In this document: one piece after another, positions 33,553 through 41,989 of the stretch
Numbering within the stretch: position 1 is the stretch's first letter
Layout of the letters: each line of letters opens with the position of its first letter
DNA from: Neglectibacter timonensis
GTDB taxonomy: Bacteria > Bacillota > Clostridia > Oscillospirales > Acutalibacteraceae
Assembly: GCF_900048895.1 (NCBI RefSeq)
Contig: NZ_LT160640.1
Span: 1,607,865 to 1,671,864, forward strand
DNA: 64,000 nucleotides
Direction: 5' to 3'
Notes under the pieces: model-generated
What the model saw: only the letters and a program-made list of their open reading frames with translations
The model's database searches: none
Told to the model about the DNA's origin: nothing
Position numbers and translations under genes: made by a program

Positions 33553-35205
33553 TTATCCAAGCCGGAATATGACGGATTCATAGGGCCGCAGCTGCGGCCC
33601 TCCATACCCGCCTTCACGGTCATAGCTGGAGAGCAGGACCTTCGCCTCCTTCGGTACCAGGTCCAGAGGAAGTTCTGCCCTCTCCGGGGAAAAATTGTGG
33701 AACACCAGCAAAGTTTCCCCCTCATAGCTTCGGCGGTAGCCCAGCAGGCTCTCCTCCGGCAGGTCAAAGAATTCCAGATCTCCCCGGGCGAGCACCGGGT
33801 GCTCCCTCCGCAGGGAAAGAAGCCGCCGGTAGCACTGCAAAATGGAATAAGGGTCATTCCTCTGGGCTTCCACATTGATTGTTTTATAATTGGGGTTCAC
33901 AGGAAGCCAAGGGGTTCCCACTGTAAATCCTGCCTGCGGGGAACTGTCCCACTGCATGGGGGTTCTGGCATTGTCGCGGCTTTCCAGCTGGGCCTGCCGA
34001 AGGGCCTCCTCCTCGGAAGCGCCTTCCAGCAGCGTTTGGCGATAGCAGTTTTTGGCGTCCGGATCGTCATAGAGCTCAATGGAGGGAAACCTGACGTTCG
34101 TCATGCCGATTTCCTCGCCCTGGTAGAGGAACGGGGTTCCCGGAAGGGTGTGCAGCAGCATGGCCAGCAGCTTTGCGGAAACCTCCCAACAGCGCCCGTC
34201 GTCCCCATAGAGGGAAACCTGCCTGGGCTTGTCGTGGTTGCTGAAGAACCGCGCCCACCAGCCGGAATCCCGCAGCGCCTCATAGCTCTCCCGAAGATCC
34301 CGCTTCAGCTTTCCCGGAGACCAGGTGCTGATCTCCACCTTCGGCGGAACAAAGGGGATGGCCATATCAAACTCCCGCCGGGCCGTGCGCACATAGTTCA
34401 TCAATTCCAGGGAAGTGGCCGCGGCTACCTCCCCCACAGTCATCACGTGATACTTTGAAAAAATTCTCTCGTTCATCTCCCGGATATAGGCGTGGGTGCC
34501 GGGACGGCCTGCCAGCTGGGCTATACAGAAGGAATAGCCGTCGGGCTCCGGAGCGGTGGGGGAATCGGGAAAATCTTCCGGCTTGTCCAGATAACTGATG
34601 GCGTCCACCCGGAAGCCGTCCACCCCGCGCTCTACCCACCACTCCATCATGCGGTAAATTTCCTCCCGCAGTTCCGGGCAGGCCCAATTGAGGTCCGGCT
34701 GCTTTTTAGAAAAAAGGTGGAGATAGTACTGTCCCCGTTCCGGCACATATTCCCAGGCGCTGCCGCCAAAGGCCGAAGACCAGTTATTGGGCTCTTTTCC
34801 ACCCACCGGGTCGCGCCAGATGTAGTAATCGCTCTTGGGGTTCTCCCGGGAGCAGCGGGATTCCTGGAACCACCGGTGTTCGTCGGAGGAGTGGTTCACC
34901 ACCAGGTCCATGATCAAACGGATGCCTTTGCTATGACAGGCGTCCCGCAGGCGTTCCCAATCCTCCATGGTGCCGAATTCTTCCATGATCTCCTGATAAT
35001 TGGAGATGTCGTAACCGTTGTCGTCGTTTGGAGAACGGTAAACCGGGGATAACCACACCGCATTCACGCCCAATTCCTCCAGGTAGTCCAGCTTTTGCAG
35101 GATGCCGGGCAGGTCGCCCACCCCATCCCCATTGGAGTCACAAAAGCTGCGCGGATAAATCTGATAGATCACCAGGTCCTTGACCCAGTCCATTTCCTGT
35201 TGCAT
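33553..35205 (-). CDS. GH13 alpha-glucosidase (oligo-1,6-glucosidase type)
   Basis: A 550-residue intracellular GH13 enzyme. Conserved regions: DLVVNHSSDEH (I), GFRVDAIS with the nucleophile Asp near 203 (II), VGEVAAA with the acid/base Glu near 259 (III), FFSNHDKPR (IV). VVNHSSD and a Val after the nucleophile region fit subfamily-31 type alpha-glucosidases acting on isomaltose, maltose or sucrose-like substrates; the exact one is unclear. The ATG at 35205 follows GGGAGG; the longer frame upstream has no family sequence. Confidence 0.92.
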   Translation of the reverse strand: MQQEMDWVKDLVIYQIYPRSFCDSNGDGVGDLPGILQKLDYLEELGVNAVWLSPVYRSPNDDNGYDISNYQEIMEEFGTMEDWERLRDACHSKGIRLIMDLVVNHSSDEHRWFQESRCSRENPKSDYYIWRDPVGGKEPNNWSSAFGGSAWEYVPERGQYYLHLFSKKQPDLNWACPELREEIYRMMEWWVERGVDGFRVDAISYLDKPEDFPDSPTAPEPDGYSFCIAQLAGRPGTHAYIREMNERIFSKYHVMTVGEVAAATSLELMNYVRTARREFDMAIPFVPPKVEISTWSPGKLKRDLRESYEALRDSGWWARFFSNHDKPRQVSLYGDDGRCWEVSAKLLAMLLHTLPGTPFLYQGEEIGMTNVRFPSIELYDDPDAKNCYRQTLLEGASEEEALRQAQLESRDNARTPMQWDSSPQAGFTVGTPWLPVNPNYKTINVEAQRNDPYSILQCYRRLLSLRREHPVLARGDLEFFDLPEESLLGYRRSYEGETLLVFHNFSPERAELPLDLVPKEAKVLLSSYDREGGYGGPQLRPYESVIFRLG

Positions 35206-35453
35206 CGATGATACCTCCCTGCCGTCCCCACGGACCGCTGTATTTTTCTCCAATAAACCGCACCTGCGGCGGGCAAATTTTTCAACCGGCAATTTTCTTG
35301 TCAAGGAAGACGCAGCAAACCGATAAAACCTTACAGCGGAATCCTTTTTTTCAGGAAATTTTGACAGAACAGTCCCAGCCAAAGCGACTTTTTGTTCTGA
35401 ACATCCGCTTCCGGCATACAATGAAATATCCATGAAAATAAGGAGGAATCCAC

Positions 35454-36464
35454 TTGAATTCAGCCATCCACTATCTCCTCCATGCCAGCGGCCCCCAGCA
35501 GGTCTCCTACTTTGACTCCAACTTTTCCCGGCTGGAGCGGACGGTGCGCCTGAGCGGATACCCCCACAGCGCGCAGCAGACGCTGTTCGCCGCTGTGTGT
35601 AGGCGTGCGGAACAGGAAAACACACCGATAGAAATTGTTCACCACCGCCTGGATAATTCCATGCAGGGCGTCATTCTGCCGGAACGCTCCGCAGGCGCTT
35701 TCGGTTTTGACGTCTATGACCCTGAGGAACCCAATGTGCTGGCCGTACTGGCTCCGGAACAGCTGGCCCCCATCCTGGAAAATCTGGAAAAAGCCAGAAG
35801 CATTTTCGGCAAGGCCAGGCTGCTGCACGACGAGCAGGAAAAAATTTACCTCTCCCAGATGGATTTTTCCGCCGCCGACCGGCTGACGGAAAAAATGATT
35901 GACCTGCTGCTGGGCGGAAAACAGTCCGGCAGGCCAGGCAGGGAAATCCACCGCTTTTTCGGCGCTGCCACAGCCGACGGAAACCTGGACTATGTGCCGG
36001 AGGTAACGGCCTCCATCCCAAAGCGGTATTTCATCAAGGGGCGTCCCGGCACGGGAAAATCCACCTTCCTGAAAAAGCTCGCCCGGGCGGCCCTGAACCG
36101 GGGCTATACCGTGGAACGGTATCACTGCTCCCTCGACCCCAAAAGCCTGGATTTGGTCGCCGTGCGGGAGCTGGGCTTCTGCCTGCTGGACAGCACCGCT
36201 CCCCACGAATATTTCCCTTCCCGTTCCGGAGACGAAATCCTGGACATGTACCAGCTCTGTGTCACTCCCGGTACGGACGAAGCCTATGCCGCCCAATTGC
36301 AGAACCTGCAAACCGCTTATAAGGAGCTGGTTCAGACCGCCGTAAGCTGCCTGAAGGAGGCAAAGGGGGCCGCCGATCGGTTCGACGCCGCTCTGCCCCA
36401 GCCGGATCCCGCCGCTATGGAGCAGGTAAAAGCAAATCTGCTGGCCCAGCTCTTCTCCCCGTGA
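35454..36464 (+). CDS. Tandem P-loop NTPase-like protein with degenerate N-terminal domain
   Basis: A 336-residue protein of a Bacillota family with two P-loop-like halves. The C-terminal half has an intact Walker A, KGRPGTGKST, near residue 200, followed by VERYHCSLDPKSLDLVAVRELG. The N-terminal half aligns with it (SGYPHSAQQTLF for the Walker A region, IEIVHHRLDNSMQGVILPE further on) but has lost the Lys and Gly residues, so it cannot bind nucleotide in the usual way. Start is TTG at 35454, 7 bases after AGGAGG. Cellular role unknown. Confidence 0.82.
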   Translation: MNSAIHYLLHASGPQQVSYFDSNFSRLERTVRLSGYPHSAQQTLFAAVCRRAEQENTPIEIVHHRLDNSMQGVILPERSAGAFGFDVYDPEEPNVLAVLAPEQLAPILENLEKARSIFGKARLLHDEQEKIYLSQMDFSAADRLTEKMIDLLLGGKQSGRPGREIHRFFGAATADGNLDYVPEVTASIPKRYFIKGRPGTGKSTFLKKLARAALNRGYTVERYHCSLDPKSLDLVAVRELGFCLLDSTAPHEYFPSRSGDEILDMYQLCVTPGTDEAYAAQLQNLQTAYKELVQTAVSCLKEAKGAADRFDAALPQPDPAAMEQVKANLLAQLFSP

Positions 36465-36490
36465 TGAAAGGGCCGGGAAGGGGAATCTTT

Positions 36491-37606
36491 TTACCTGTCC
36501 CCCAGCTCCTGTTCCAGGTGTTCCACCAGCCTTCGGAAGCGTGGATCCTCTTTCAGAGGGGCAAACAGGGGATTCTCCCTCACTGCCTCTACCAACCCCC
36601 TGCGGATGAGCTTTTCATTCCGCGGCGCGGAGGCCCCCAGCTCCAGCCCTGAAATCCAGGGGTCAATCCGGTCAAAGAAGGCGTCGCCGCGGAGGGCTGC
36701 GGGAAAGATCAAACCGCACAGACGAGCATACTCCTGCAGATACCGGATGGTTTTCTCCCGCTCCCCCAGCTGGTACCAGCCGTAACCTCCCACATAGGCA
36801 ACCTGTGCCGCCAGATAGGGGTGAAGCTCCTCCACTCGAAAAAGACTGCAAATCCCCTCTGCCCGGCGCATTCCCTCCTCAAACCCTTCGGGCTCGTCGG
36901 ATACGAGCGTCAGATAGGAGGAAAGGTTGCTCAAAAGCTCCGTCACATGACGGTACAGACAGACCTGAAGCACCTCTTTGGCTCCCGAGAGATCCCCCTG
37001 GGACTGCATGGCGGCGGCATAGATGGATTCTTCCCCCAGCCCAGGCATGCGGTTGACGTCTTTTAAAAGCGCAGTCGCCTCTTCCGGCCTTCCCAGCATC
37101 AAACTGGCGGCGGCTTCCAGGGAATTTGCCGCACGCAGCAGCGTGACGTCCCCGCTGCCCTCCTTCACGCGGACGCAGAGCTCCGCCGCATATTCCTGCA
37201 CCTGCCGGGCGAGCTTCCCGTTTCCCGCCAGCGCCGAATGGTTCAGCAGCAGCCCCGCCATCTGCAGCAGCAGAGGAAAACAGGAATAGTAATTCCGCAC
37301 CGTTTCTCTGCACTGCGCCCAGGCCTCCTCAAAGGCGCCCCGGCAGAATTTTTCCGACAGCTGGGCATAGAGCCTGCGGATTTCCTCCCGGGTCATCTGG
37401 GGCTTATAATCCAGCAGGGCGTCCACGCTGATGTCAAAGTACGCGGCAATCTGGGGCAGCAGTAAAATATCGGGGCAGCTCTGCCCGGTTTCCCATTTGG
37501 AGACCGAAGCCTTGGAAACGCCCAGATAGGCCGCCAGTTTTTCCTGGGTCACCCCCTTCTCCCTTCTCTTTTCCGCCAGCATATGGGCCAATCCCAGCTC
37601 TTTCAC
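36491..37606 (-). CDS. XRE-family regulator with helical-repeat C-terminal domain
   Basis: A 371-residue protein. Residues 8-64 are a Cro/CI-type helix-turn-helix (LAEKRREKGVTQEKLAAYLGVSKASVSKWETGQ). The remainder is all-helical with TPR-like pairs (ALAGNGKLARQVQEYAAEL, GDLSGAKEVLQVCL), as in peptide-responsive Rgg/PlcR-like or related multi-domain regulators. The signal and targets are unknown. It is transcribed convergently with the tandem P-loop gene and divergently from the GH36 gene, 134 bp away, which could be a target. Confidence 0.88.
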   Translation of the reverse strand: MKELGLAHMLAEKRREKGVTQEKLAAYLGVSKASVSKWETGQSCPDILLLPQIAAYFDISVDALLDYKPQMTREEIRRLYAQLSEKFCRGAFEEAWAQCRETVRNYYSCFPLLLQMAGLLLNHSALAGNGKLARQVQEYAAELCVRVKEGSGDVTLLRAANSLEAAASLMLGRPEEATALLKDVNRMPGLGEESIYAAAMQSQGDLSGAKEVLQVCLYRHVTELLSNLSSYLTLVSDEPEGFEEGMRRAEGICSLFRVEELHPYLAAQVAYVGGYGWYQLGEREKTIRYLQEYARLCGLIFPAALRGDAFFDRIDPWISGLELGASAPRNEKLIRRGLVEAVRENPLFAPLKEDPRFRRLVEHLEQELGDR

Positions 37607-37740
37607 AGCGCTCTCTCCTTTTTCTCACTTTCGGTTCACGGGTTTCCCGGCATGGGGCCCCTGAAAAAAGCCTTTACTTCTCTCTCCGCTTTCTGTAAAA
37701 TAGGGTCAATAAATGTCTGTACAAGCAGGAGGAATTTTCA

Positions 37741-39855
37741 TTGAAACGAATGACAGTCACAGAAAACGGGCTTCATCTGGTGTTTGAAATCAACGGGGAA
37801 AACGAGATCAAGCTGCTGCATTTTTCAGCCCTGCCCTTTGACGAACGGACCCTCACCTCCCAGGACGGGACTGTGGGGTTCCGTCTGGCAGAGGTGCAGA
37901 TTTCCGGCCTGGACCGTCCCGGTGAGCGCCACGGCCTGAAATATGTGCGCACCGCACCGGGTTACCGCCTGAAATACCAGGATTTCTCCGACACCCGCAA
38001 CGAACTGGGCAGGAAGCTGGTGATCACCATGGCGGACGAGCCCCTCTCCCTGATTGTGCGCAGCCATCTCCAATTTTATGACGGCGTCCAGGCGGTGCGT
38101 TCCTGGACCGAGGTGGTCAATTCCGGCGGCGCGCCCAGAGGCCTGGAATACGTTTCCTCCTTTGCGCTGACCGGCGTCGAAAAGGAAGGCCTGCTCCCCT
38201 TCGACCAAAAACTTGCCCTGTACCTGCCCCACAACGGCTGGCAGAAGGAGCTGCACTGGAACCGCTATACTCTCGCCGACCTGGGCATGTCGGTTTCCCA
38301 GCCCGCGGAAACCATGCACACCTCAAAATACATCAACATCTCCAACACAGGCAACTGGTCCACTAAGGAGTATCTGCCCATGGGCTGCCTCTATAATCAG
38401 GAGACAAATTCCTCCCTCTACTGGCAGATTGAGCACAACGGCTCCTGGCACTGGGAGATCGCCGACCAGGACGGCCACCTCTACCTGCAGCTTTCCGGTC
38501 CCACGGAGAACCAGTCCCACTGGTGGAAAAACCTGAAGCCCGGCGAAACCTTTACCACCGTTCCCGTCTGCGTCGGCTCCTGCCCCGGAGGCTTCGACGA
38601 GGCTATGGGCCAGCTGACCGCCTACCGCCGCGGCATCCGCCGGAAAAACCGAGACAACGAAACCCTGGCCGTCATTTTCAACGACTACATGAACTGCCTG
38701 TGGGCGGACCCCACCACTGAGAAGGAGCTGCCCCTCATCGACAAGGCGGCGGAGGCGGGGTGCGAATACTACTGTGTGGACGCGGGCTGGTATTCCGACG
38801 GCTTCTGGTGGGACAACGTGGGCGAATGGAAGCCTGCCGAAGGCCGGTTTCCCGGCGGCCTGAAAGAGGTGATGGATTACATCCGGAAAAAGGGCATGGT
38901 GCCCGGCGTCTGGCTGGAAATCGAGGTGATGGGCATCAAATGTCCCCTGGCCGACCAGGTTCCCAGGGAGTGGTACTTCCTGCGCCACGGCGAAAAGGTT
39001 TACGACCGCAGCCGGTACCAGCTGGATTTCCGGCATCCCGGAGTGATTGCTCACGCCAACGGGGTGATTGACCGGCTGGTGCGGGAATACGGCGTGGGCT
39101 ATATTAAAATGGATTACAATATAGAGCCCGGCATCGGCACGGAGGTGGACGCCGACAGCTTTGGCGACGGCCTGCTGGGCCACCAGCGCGCCTATCTGCA
39201 GTGGCTCGACTCTGTGTTTGCGCGGTACCCGGAGCTCATCATCGAAAACTGCTCCAGCGGCGGCCTGCGTATGGATTACGCGCTGCTCTCCCGCCACAGC
39301 ATCCAGTCCACCAGCGACCAGGAGGATTACCGCCGCTACGCCACCATCTCCGCCAACGCCCCCTCCGCCCTGACGCCGGAGCAGGCCGCCATCTGGAGCT
39401 ATCCCCTGTCCGAGGGGGACGAGGAGGAAGTTGTCTTCAACATGGTAAACGCCATGCTTCTGCGCATCCACCAGAGCGGCCACCTGGCAAATCTCAGCCC
39501 GGAACGCTTCGCACTGGTGCAGGAGGGCATTTCCTGCTACAAGGGCATCCGGCAGAACCTGAAAACCGCCGTCCCCTTCTGGCCGCTGGGGCTCTCCTCC
39601 TATGGGGACGAGTGGGTTTCCCTGGGGCTCAAATCCGGCCCGAAGACCTACGTGGCCCTGTGGCGCAGGGGAAGCGCCTCTCCCGTCTGCACGCTGCCGG
39701 TGAAGCATCTGCTGGGCAGGCAGGCGGAGGCGCGCTGCCTCTACCCGGCCCGGGGGGACTGCAGCTTCCGGTGGAATCCGGAAGCCGGCTCCCTCACCGC
39801 AGAACTGCCCCATCCGATGAGCGCTCGGCTTTTCGAACTCACCACTGGGGATTAA
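37741..39855 (+). CDS. GH36 alpha-galactosidase, cytoplasmic
   Basis: A 704-residue GH36 enzyme hydrolysing terminal alpha-galactosides such as melibiose and raffinose-family sugars. The catalytic (beta/alpha)8 domain has YCVDAGWY, the nucleophile Asp near 458 in YIKMDYN, and ENCSSGGLRMDYALL with the acid/base Asp near 525 in STSDQEDY. An N-terminal beta-sandwich (about 1-290) is present; there is no signal peptide. Start taken as TTG at 37741, 8 bases after AGGAGG; an ATG three codons later is the alternative. Confidence 0.94.
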   Translation: MKRMTVTENGLHLVFEINGENEIKLLHFSALPFDERTLTSQDGTVGFRLAEVQISGLDRPGERHGLKYVRTAPGYRLKYQDFSDTRNELGRKLVITMADEPLSLIVRSHLQFYDGVQAVRSWTEVVNSGGAPRGLEYVSSFALTGVEKEGLLPFDQKLALYLPHNGWQKELHWNRYTLADLGMSVSQPAETMHTSKYINISNTGNWSTKEYLPMGCLYNQETNSSLYWQIEHNGSWHWEIADQDGHLYLQLSGPTENQSHWWKNLKPGETFTTVPVCVGSCPGGFDEAMGQLTAYRRGIRRKNRDNETLAVIFNDYMNCLWADPTTEKELPLIDKAAEAGCEYYCVDAGWYSDGFWWDNVGEWKPAEGRFPGGLKEVMDYIRKKGMVPGVWLEIEVMGIKCPLADQVPREWYFLRHGEKVYDRSRYQLDFRHPGVIAHANGVIDRLVREYGVGYIKMDYNIEPGIGTEVDADSFGDGLLGHQRAYLQWLDSVFARYPELIIENCSSGGLRMDYALLSRHSIQSTSDQEDYRRYATISANAPSALTPEQAAIWSYPLSEGDEEEVVFNMVNAMLLRIHQSGHLANLSPERFALVQEGISCYKGIRQNLKTAVPFWPLGLSSYGDEWVSLGLKSGPKTYVALWRRGSASPVCTLPVKHLLGRQAEARCLYPARGDCSFRWNPEAGSLTAELPHPMSARLFELTTGD

Positions 39856-40511
39856 GCCGCCCAAAGCGGCGCTGCCAGCAGATACAGGGCGCCCCAATAG
39901 AGGAGCATCACCAGCTTGTGGAATTTCGGGTCCAAACCTGTGAGCTCCCCCTTTGCCACCAGCATGTCGGAAATAAAAAAGCACAGCGCGCCCACAGCGG
40001 CTGGCCAGAGCGCCGGACCCGCAGTGAAGGGCAGGGGCGCGGCCAGCGCCAGGGAGGCGCTGAGCACCGCGGGATACAGGCAGAACGGTATTGTCAGCCT
40101 GCCAAGCTTGGGGATTTCCCTGCGGAACAGCACCGCAGACGCCCCGTAGGGCACGGCCCAGAACAGCAGGCTCCACCAGGTGGGCGGAGCAATCCCCCAA
40201 AGCCAGAACAGCAGGCACACATGGGCCGCGCCAAACACCAGCATGCCCGCCACAAACTGCAGTTCCAGCAGGGCGTCCGCGATGGTGCAAAGTACGAAAA
40301 ACCAGAATATCCCATGGCACAGCGGGTTTTCTCCCCGCAGGCAGAGCGCCAGACCGGCAGAACTCACCGCCAGAAAGCTGCCCGCACATTTGGCGATCAG
40401 GCTGTGGCGCATCGTCCGCCGGTCCCGTCGCAGCAGGAAATACAGGGCAAAAATAGCCGCCCACAGCGGCAGGGCCATACAGGAAAACAAAAACAGATTC
40501 ACAGAACGCAC
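39852..40511 (-). CDS. YhhN-family membrane protein (lysoplasmalogenase-like)
   Basis: A 219-residue protein with seven to eight membrane segments and the YhhN/TMEM86 features: FVLCTIADALLEL with an Asp in a helix and a second acidic FFISDMLVA helix. Eukaryotic TMEM86 proteins hydrolyse the vinyl-ether bond of lysoplasmalogens, and many anaerobic Clostridia make plasmalogens, so lipid turnover is plausible. It overlaps the stop of the convergent GH36 gene by 4 bases. Confidence 0.85.
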   Translation of the reverse strand: MRSVNLFLFSCMALPLWAAIFALYFLLRRDRRTMRHSLIAKCAGSFLAVSSAGLALCLRGENPLCHGIFWFFVLCTIADALLELQFVAGMLVFGAAHVCLLFWLWGIAPPTWWSLLFWAVPYGASAVLFRREIPKLGRLTIPFCLYPAVLSASLALAAPLPFTAGPALWPAAVGALCFFISDMLVAKGELTGLDPKFHKLVMLLYWGALYLLAAPLWAA

Positions 40512-40621
40512 CTCCTACCAATTCCACGCGCCGGACAGTTTCTCCGGCCTCTTCTCCATTATAGCCGCTGTATGTTCCAAGAGCAATCAAAATTCACCGA
40601 GTAGAATTTCAAACGTCAAAA

Positions 40622-40667
40622 GAGCCGCCGCCGGCAGCTGCAAATGCAGCCCGCCCGCGGCGGCCTC
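40622..40667 (-). terminator. Terminator of the SLH-protein operon
   Basis: A long GC-rich stem (GAGCCGCCGC at 40622 paired with GCGGCGGCCTC to 40667, imperfect in the middle) is followed on the minus strand by TTTT (40616-40619). It lies about 90 bases past the stop codon. Confidence 0.75.
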
Positions 40668-40757
40668 TTCATTTCCGATAGGATTACCCCAATCCTGAAC
40701 GGCACAGATACCGGTGTCGTACGGCGGCCGCCAAGCAACCGCCGCCCGGCTTTTAAC

Positions 40758-41912
40758 TCAATAGACCCTCTGCAGCTCAAACCGGTGCAGTATAGCGGCA
40801 ACTTCAGCGCGGGTGGCCAGACCCTGAGGGTTCAGCCTGCCTTTCTCGTCCCCCTTGAGAATGCCCTGGCCCACCGCCCAGGACATTGCATTCTTCGCCC
40901 AACTCTGCACCTTTCCCCCGTCGGCAAACTCATCCAGTTTTCCGGTGGGGTTGGCGTTCTTGTCTTCCGTGACCATCATGGTAAAACGGCGAAGCATGGC
41001 GGCCAGCTCTTCCCGCGTGATGTTGGAGTTCGGGCGGTACCGGTTGTTTCCCTCGCCGTCCGCAATTCCCATGAATTTCAGCCAGCAGGCTCCTTTGTAA
41101 TAATAAGCGTTCGCGTCCACATCATCAAATCGGATTTCAGGAGGATTTTCTACCTCTTTATCCGGTTCATTTACCAGCCGGTACAGCACCGCGGCCAGCA
41201 TGCCCCGCGTCAGATTCGCTTCGGGAGAAAAGGCCGTCTCCGACGTGCCCATCAGCAGTTGGTTCCGGAAGCTCCACAGGATATCCTGCTCGCCCCAATG
41301 GCCGGAGATATCCGTAAACAACACCGGCGGATCCCCCTCCGCCACAAAGTTCACCCCATGCTCCACCGCATACCGGTGCGCCCCGGAATCCGTGGGCGCG
41401 TAGATCGTGAAGTTCTCATTCCTCCAGGGCAGCGCCTCCTCCGGGATATGACGTATGCTGGCCGGAAGATGAGCCTCCTCCAGATACCTGAACCGTGCCG
41501 TGCCAAAGCGTCCTACGCCTTCAAGCACTACAATTTTTCGCAAGCTGTCGGGGAAAGCCTGGTCATCGGGCGTATAGGGCTCTTGGAGAGAATCCATCGT
41601 GCCCGGAAAGGTGATGGAAGCCAGGTCGGAAAATAGCAGCCCATATTCCTGACTCCAAAAGTCATAATAGACCGCTGTCACCCGATATCCGTCCACCTCC
41701 GAGGGAATCACCAAATCTCCTGTCAAATCTTTAGAATTTGTAAGCAGCAGCGTAGTTCCTTTCTGCCACATCTCTTGTTTATAAAATTCAATGTATCCGC
41801 CGTTCGTCTCATACAGAATTCTATAAGGATCCGGGTATTCCAGCGCGGATGCGCCCAGCGTACCGCAGCAGGCTAGCAGGACTGCCAGAAACAGGGAAAT
41901 CATTTTTTTCAA
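40758..41912 (-). CDS. Secreted BspA-like/SLH surface protein
   Basis: A 384-residue exported protein: signal peptide (MISLFLAVLLACCGTLGASA), a short BspA-type leucine-rich repeat part (about 45-210; LVIPSEVDGYRVTAVYY, LRKIVVLEGVGRF, LEEAHLPASIRHIPEEAL), then SLH domains (FTDISGHWGEQDILWSFRNQLLMG; FDDVDANAYYYKGACWLKFMGIADG; WAKNAMSWAVGQGILKG) that bind wall polymers. Start chosen as TTG at 41912, 10 bases after AGGAGG; the ATG at 41903 is the alternative. Cotranscribed with the FAD oxidoreductase 77 bases upstream, with a perfect 8-bp hairpin (41953-41971) in the gap. Confidence 0.85.
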   Translation of the reverse strand: MKKMISLFLAVLLACCGTLGASALEYPDPYRILYETNGGYIEFYKQEMWQKGTTLLLTNSKDLTGDLVIPSEVDGYRVTAVYYDFWSQEYGLLFSDLASITFPGTMDSLQEPYTPDDQAFPDSLRKIVVLEGVGRFGTARFRYLEEAHLPASIRHIPEEALPWRNENFTIYAPTDSGAHRYAVEHGVNFVAEGDPPVLFTDISGHWGEQDILWSFRNQLLMGTSETAFSPEANLTRGMLAAVLYRLVNEPDKEVENPPEIRFDDVDANAYYYKGACWLKFMGIADGEGNNRYRPNSNITREELAAMLRRFTMMVTEDKNANPTGKLDEFADGGKVQSWAKNAMSWAVGQGILKGDEKGRLNPQGLATRAEVAAILHRFELQRVY

Positions 41913-41989
41913 TCTGACCAAGCCTCCTATCGCAATGGGTTTAGACGGGAAGGCGGGACAGCCTGTCCCGCTCTCCCACACTTTCTCTT

